The position numbers and the translations under genes are program-made. Of a stretch of DNA of 64,000 nucleotides, positions 58,192 through 64,000 are shown piece by piece. The DNA lies in contig JAFCMP010000046.1 of NCBI GenBank assembly GCA_017506865.1, positions 186,001-250,000 on the forward strand, written 5' to 3'. Origin of the DNA: Tribonema minus. Lineage: Eukaryota; Sar; Xanthophyceae; Tribonematales; Tribonemataceae. Positions within the stretch are counted from its first letter, which is position 1; every line of letters begins with the position of its first letter. The notes below the pieces were generated by a model. That model was not told the DNA's origin and made no database searches. It was given only the letters and a program-made list of their open reading frames with translations.

Positions 58192-59977
58192 CGACACGAA
58201 TGCGTCATCAGTGAATGCCTCACCCGATGACGCATTCATTCCTGGTGATTTATCATGGCGGAGCCTCAAGTTGCACATGGGCAATCAGGTACCGGAGCAT
58301 CACCACATGCAGATTTACTCGAGAGTCCCCTGATGTTCAAGGGTTGGCGAAGGAGTGCAATGACCGTTTGTATTCGTACAAACTCATTTGTGCGTCGGGA
58401 TGCGTTGCTTGCATTGTGCCGCCATGGCCTGCTCACTGCTATGCTATGCGCTCTCACATGGCAACCTGGAACCTGGATTGCTGTATATCTTGCTGTTTGC
58501 TGCATCGCCCAAATCCTTCATACTTTGAAGTATATGCGTACACACCACAATGCTGCACTCAGTCTGCCTGTGCTTGACTGCAATGTCCTGGGTGTTACAT
58601 GCTGCTTTGGCGCTGGTGGTGCATGACCTACATCAAATTCTGCCTGATTGACTGTAGGTTATGACCTCGTGCCCTCCGCACCCAACACCCGGTCATTGCC
58701 GTCTACACCCCTGCAGCATTCACCGCTGCTTGCCTTGCTCAGGTTAGGATTTCAAGTGCGAATGACGCCCGCCGTCGAAGATCATTCCCTAACCCTAACC
58801 CCTAGCCCTAACCGTAATCGTTCTTGGCACATCAACGAACATGGCGAGCATCTGGGCTGCCGCATGAAATGCTCGCACTTGCCGTTGCACTCCGGGTGGT
58901 ATGCGGTAGTGGAAAAGCTTCTTGATGCCCGTCTGCTTGTAGACAGCTTGAGAAAGCTCTGCCATTTAGAGACTGCCGCGGTCTCTGAGGAGCTTAGAAG
59001 GGGGGCCGTGGGAGTGTCACCTGCCATGTGACTCCCCCCCTGCTTGAACAACTGAATCAAGTGCTAGCGCGCTCTAAGCCAGCATCGACGAACAGTACAC
59101 GGAGTACTCCAGCCCTCTTGAACACACCTACTGTGCATTGCAGCGCCGCTGGGTGCTGCGAAGAGCGCAACGGTCCATGGCAAAGCCGCAAACAGAAATC
59201 GCGGCTGGTAAAGCCCAACAGTCCCGTCGCCAACCATGTTGATGCGGCACCGAAGGGCACCCTGTGCCTTGCTTCACCACCCGCATCGCCGACGCAGAAA
59301 TAAACAAAGCTTGACGTGTGACGCCGTCACAGCCAGCGCAGTGGAGCACGCAAACTTTGCATTATCTGCACAGGATATGTGCGCTGCACGCTACGCGCTG
59401 TGCGCTGTGCCACCCCCGTACTCCCCCTTCCAGTGCCTGGGCGGCAGGCGGCGGTGCGCTGACGGCCACCCTGCCACACCGCAGGTGCAGACCAGCGTTG
59501 CGCGCGCGCGCGCCGCAGTGAATGATGATGACTGCTCCGGCAGCGCTCGGTAAGAAAAGGACCCATGCCTGACAACTACATGAGGAAGGGATGGATGCTG
59601 GTACTGCATACCAATACTACTGCAAGTCTATGTTACAGTCCGCCCCATGGGGCTGAAGGATAAGGCTGCGGACACGCCCTCGTTGGGAAGGACAAGCAGA
59701 GCGGTGCCTGCCGCGCAGCAGAGCACGCCGCGGTGCCGTGACTAGACTACTTTGAGCAGTGCTCAGTCTATGCTACATGGAACAGTGCTCCGTTTAGGCT
59801 CCCGGAGACCTTTATGGGGCACCAGACACCTATGGTACATTTGCTGGGGGGGCGGCGGTGTTGCAGCGCTTGCGCCTCCCCCTCTTCTCCCCCTCCCCCC
59901 CCCCCCCCCCCGCCCTCCCCACCATTCGTGGCGTGATGTCGCTTCGTCCGATGACAATGTAAACCATGTCCGCGCCT
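58192..59977. other. Intergenic region, no gene assembled
   Basis: Several frames of 90-130 codons exist but show no family resemblance and no splice-consistent partners. A CCCTAA-type tract lies at about 58786-58815. A C-rich run lies near 59895-59912. Confidence 0.4.
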
Positions 59978-60257
59978 CTAGGACTGCTGCGACAGGGACT
60001 GCCACTCCGCCACTGCTGCGCGCGCCGCCCGCAGCCACCTGATGTCCCACTGCAGCACGCTACCGCTGCCGCGGCTGCCGCCGCCGCCACCGACGCCGCC
60101 GCGCCGCGCCAGCAACGCTGCCACCCCCGCCCTCGCCACCGTCACCACGACGATGAGCATCGCGAGCCGGTCCCACCGCAGGCGCCGCCGGTGCTTGGCG
60201 GAGCGCCGCCGCCGCTGCTCCTTGAGCAGCCGCGCCGCCGTGGCGCTGCCGCCGCCG

Positions 60258-60288
<31 letters not shown>

Positions 60289-63200
60289 TGGGCCGCAGCC
60301 GCGTCGCCGCGAGCACCGTCGTCATGGCGGCGCGCAGGCGCGTCCTCCGCGGCGCGGCGGCAGCGCGGCGCGCTGCGGCGGCGCGCAGCATGCTCGCGCG
60401 CGCCGCGAGCGCCGCGCGCGCGGCGGCGGCGGCAGCGCGCCCCCAGCGCTTGTAGAACTTCTGCAGGAAGCGCGCCGTGACGCCCGCGGCTATGTACCAG
60501 TTGAGGGCGCCGGCGCGGTAGACGGCGACGAGGAGCGCGCAGTGCGCGCACAGGGCGCCGACGAGGAGCGCGAGGCGCGCGCGCGTCTGCGGGTGCATGA
60601 CCGTGTGCGCGAGGACGAGGTCCACGACGATCTGCGCAGGGGGACAGTAGGACGCGACGGGGGGGGGGGGGGGGGGGGGGAAGGGATGAGCAGCGCTCAG
60701 CAGCAGTCCACAACAATCTGTGTGGGGGACGGGGCGCCAGGGGGTGGGGGGGTGGGGAGGGTGATGAGCGGTGCTCAGCAATAGTGGCGCAGCGGGGGGA
60801 GCGCGGTGGCGTGCGCTGCGGCAGCGGCACACTTCGGCGACTATAGATCATGGCCGCAACTGCAGGAGGCGAGGTTTGTGGGATCACCGCGGTCGACTGC
60901 AGCCCCAACGCGGGTGCGGAGGCGGCTGCGGCCTCGGTTATCGTGTTTGACGCTTGCGATTCTCAGTAAGCCATGTGACGTCCGCAGAAGGCGTTGCACC
61001 AGTGGCAGGCACCGGCGCAAGAGCAATCGCCTTCCCTCCGTTCATACTGCAAGAACTTCACCGCTGACCACAGTACTGTCAAAATCATCATTCTGGTAGC
61101 AAAATTTCAAGGACCTTCCTTCCCCTTCAGACTGTGCATCTCGCTGCACTTGAGCATTACCACACCGGTGACGCTCAGCAGCAGACCTCCTATCACTTTG
61201 CCGGCGCGTGCGACGAATCGTGAGCAACATTCCACACCACCTTGGTACGGTGCGAGCGGCGCTGCTCTGCGACCGATTTGCGCTTTCAGCTCGCCAGGGA
61301 TGCGAGCTTCGGCAGCGCGTATGGCGCGAGCTGCGTTGCCGCTCGTCAGCGCTCAACACGGCCGCTCCATCAGCCGTGCAGCGCCGCCATCGGACTGCTT
61401 TCCCCATCACAGTACGCGCGAAGCGCCGCCGCGTACACTGCCCAGCGCTGCCGGCGCGCGCTGCCGCGGAAGCAGCAGGTCACTCATAGGGTTGCAAGAA
61501 AGCGTATTTCAAAGTTTGTTTCCGAGTTTAAGTGCCCCTTTTGTGGACTGTTGCTTGGACTCGAGCAGACTCACCCCAAGCCCCACAAATACGCCCTTCG
61601 CGCAGCACACTGTCATATTGAGGTGTGCTCAAGACGTACTCCCGGGTGCCAGATCCGCCCCAAACACGCTGCATCTATGTGGCCGAATATACGCTTTCGT
61701 GTCGTGCCACCTGGAACTGTATGTGCGGCCCGCTGCGGTTCAGCACGACCTCGCCGAGCAGCACACTGATTTCCCCACCACAACGCGCGCAAACCGCCGC
61801 CGCGTAACACCGCCGCAGCAGCACCGCCGGCGCCTCGCTGCCGCACCAAACAGCAGCCCACTCACCTTGTCCACCTGAAACTGGATGTGGGGCCCGCTGC
61901 GGTTCAGCACGACCTTGCCGAGCGAGTTGACGAGCCCGCTGAACTTGCGCTGGTTCTCCAGCTTCTCCTCCACGCTCAGCAGCGCCTGGTCCGCCGTCGA
62001 GCCGCGCAGGCTGAACGCCGCGCGCTTCTCGCGGTACGCCGCGGCGCGCTTGCGCGGGCACAGCGGCGCCTTCTCCTTCCCCTTCTCCGCCGCCCCATCC
62101 GCTGCCGCCGCGTGCTCACCCCCCTCCCCCTTCCCCGCCCCCTCAGCCCCCTTTTCAGCCCCCTTCCCGTCCGCCTCCGCGCCGGCATCGGCGGCATCAT
62201 CGGCAGCATCGTCCTCTTCTTCTTCTTCGGCGTCGGTTGCGCTGCCCGTAACGGCTTTCTCCATCTGCGACGAGCCGAGGCAGCGCTCGGCGGCCCTGTC
62301 GATGTCGTCGTCGTCGTCGCTTGCGTACGCGGTGGTCTGGCGGATGCGGCGGCGGTTGCGATGGCGGTGACAGCGGCGAAAAGGGCCACGTCATCAGCCT
62401 TGCCGCGTGTACATGTGGTGACGCGCGCTCTATGGTTACGGTGGGCAGAGCAACACTTAAACATGCCGTGCCGCCAAGCACAAACGTCATGACATCTGTG
62501 ACGCAGCTGCACTCAAGCGCCAGCTGTCGCCAGCAGCCGCTGCTGCCGCCATCAACACGCACGCACATGCGCACTGCATCACCGCCGAGCAAGCGCTGCC
62601 GCAAGCTCTGCACTCACCAGGCTGCTGCCGCTGCCGCCGCTGCCGCCGCCGCCGCTGTCGCCCGCGCTCGTGCCGTCGCGCCACAGGTCCAGCGCAGCGC
62701 GTGCGCGGCCGCCGCCGTGCTCATCGGCCAGCGCAGCAGCAGCGGTCTGCCGCCGGCTATCGCTCGCCGCTGCCGCCGCCACCGCAGCAGCGGCGGTCGC
62801 GCTGCCGTTCGCGTCGGCTGCTGCGCCGCCGCTGTGCGCGCTCGCGTAGGCAGAGGCGGCGGCGTTGCGCACCGTGGCGAAGGCGGCGGCGGCGGCGGCG
62901 GCCGCGGGCGTGTGTGCGCGCGCGTGCACCTCTGCTGCGCGGCGGCGGCGGGGCGAGGCAGCGCGTGAGATAGGGCTGCGGGTGCGAATGTTGCATGCAA
63001 AGTGAGCGTGCGCGCTGTCGCTGCGGCGGCGTCGCAGCCTGCCCATCACGCTTGCGCGCAGGGGCGACGGTCGTGGTGGTGCGGAGCGCACGGTGCAGTG
63101 TCCACGTCTGCGTGGGTGCCTTGTGAACCTGCGCACTGCAGAACCCGATTCAGGCAGTGGCCAGCATGGCGTGCGACGCACGCAGCGCTGCCGCGGCACG

Positions 63201-64000
63201 CACCTGAGAGCGGCGCGCTGCTGCTGCTGCTGCTGCCGCTGCTGCCGGTGAAGCTGCCGCTGGCGCGCTTCGCGGACGCGGCGCCGTCGCCTTTCCCCAA
63301 CGGTTCCGCGGGCGTGTTGGGAGCGCTGCCGCCACCGCCGCTGCCAGCCGCCGCCGCCTGCCAGCACATGACACGAGCGGCATCAGGCACGCCAGTTAGA
63401 TTGAGATTGTGAGACTGCGACATTTGACAGAATACGCCACCTGATTGTGTAGACCGCGGCGCTGCCGGCGCAGCTGCTGCGGATGAGTGGTGCGCGGCAG
63501 CCGTCGTCGGTGGCGTCGGCCGGGCTGACCACGTGTGTTCTGCGTGCGAAGCTAGCAGCAGCGTGTGTCAAGCTGTAGCGGCGCTCTTCGGTGCGCACGT
63601 TTCAATGCATGCACGCAATGCATGCCCTTGCAACCACACCCTGAGTGCAAGCAAGGCTGACACAGTCCTAAGACAAAAAAGGGTGCGTGTGGCTCCTGTG
63701 ACACCAATGCTGCCTTCAGCCGGCTGTGATGCGCCGTCAGACAAGCGCCGCATTCTGTCATGAGATTCTCAAACGAACTGCGGCAATGCAGCGATGGACT
63801 AAAGCGCGCAGGGCACGCCCTCGCCCCAGATCTACGATCACGCCTGATAACGTAGAGTAGCAACTGACCTTGCCATTTGCATGGCGCGATGCGCCCTTGG
63901 CGATGCCGTTCAGGGCACCTATGCGCGTTTGCCCGCGCCCGATGTCTGTCGGCGCGCGGCGCCGGTGGGCCTGCTGGGCCCTGTTGCGCACGCGAGCGGT
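59978..64000 (-). CDS. Unknown low-complexity protein with C-terminal hydrophobic segments (5' partial)
   Basis: Phase-consistent exons: from the right edge to 63869, then 63204-63357, 62618-62934 (start uncertain by three bases), 61866-62336 and 59978-60631 with the stop. The N-terminal part seen is Ala/Ser/Gly-rich. The fourth exon has an Asp run (SDDDDDIDRAAERC), an acidic stretch (EEEEEDDAADDAADAG), a Lys/Gly-rich linker and an ordered block (VEEKLENQRKFSGLVNSLG, NRSGPHIQFQV). The last exon has probable membrane segments (LALLVGALCAHCALLVAVY and LAMLIVVVTVARAGVAALL) separated by a strongly basic Ala/Arg region. I recognise no family. A membrane protein with an acidic cytosolic region is the best description. 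The start codon lies outside the window. Confidence 0.6.
61708..61926 (-). repeat. Exon end duplication in the right-edge gene
   Basis: The end of the exon at 61866-62336 (about 61871-61926 on the plus strand, ggcccgctgcggttcagcac) recurs at 61708-61763 in the following intron. The copy encodes the same VVLNRSGPHIQFQV segment in its own frame. Confidence 0.85.

Noticed and set aside
58648..59031. Open frame of 127 codons
   Set aside because: It includes a telomere-like CCCTAA tract translated as Leu/Thr/Pro repeats and has no supporting features.
61040..61230. Minus-strand stretch reading GKVIGGLLLSVTGVVMLKC
   Set aside because: It looks like a membrane helix, but the flanking exons already join in phase without it and it runs into a stop. 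Left out of the right-edge gene.

Overview
This window comes from a nuclear genome of a microbial eukaryote, most likely a GC-rich alga or related protist. The evidence is long genes made of short exons joined by GT-AG introns, intact eukaryotic housekeeping families, abundant Ala/Gly/Ser/Glu low-complexity coding sequence, and scattered TTAGGG-type interstitial telomere motifs. There is no bacterial operon structure, rRNA or convincing tRNA. I cannot name the lineage; a haptophyte or stramenopile alga would fit, but that is inference. Exon models were built by hand from splice consensus and reading-phase continuity, so boundaries may be off by a base or two.

Layout, left to right: an EF-hand protein (+, 5' end outside the window, 28-4610); an unrecognised single-exon gene (+, 5631-6212); a 2.8 kb intergenic stretch with a roughly 0.8 kb diverged tandem duplication and a heat-shock-element-like site; a mitochondrial-type Hsp20 (+, 9051-11251); a Ulp1/SENP-type SUMO protease with an intact catalytic set, a very long acidic tail and a terminal SUMO-interaction-like motif (-, 12930-23351); an RGS-domain protein (-, 25255-27002); a DUSP12/Yvh1-like phosphatase in 12 exons (-, 28212-37328), divergent by 266 bp from a Grc3/NOL9-type polynucleotide 5'-kinase in 11 exons (+, 37595-50229); a small unknown gene (+, 50496-51904); a single-exon FkbM-type methyltransferase in a GC-poorer island (-, 53093-53797 or 54031); repeats and a decayed mobile-element-like relic (56.9-58.2 kb); and the 3' part of an unknown low-complexity, probably membrane, protein (-, 59978 to the right edge).

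Two neighbours have related jobs in known systems: Yvh1/DUSP12 acts in late 60S ribosome maturation and Grc3/NOL9 in pre-rRNA ITS2 processing. They share a short intergenic promoter region here.

The most unusual signal is a recurrent architecture. In at least five genes, introns carry one to several diverged direct repeats of the adjoining exon edge together with its splice site, on donor or acceptor side. One NOL9 intron has about seven copies of an acceptor plus exon start. The introns appear to have grown by tandem duplication across splice junctions, leaving series of decoy or alternative splice sites.
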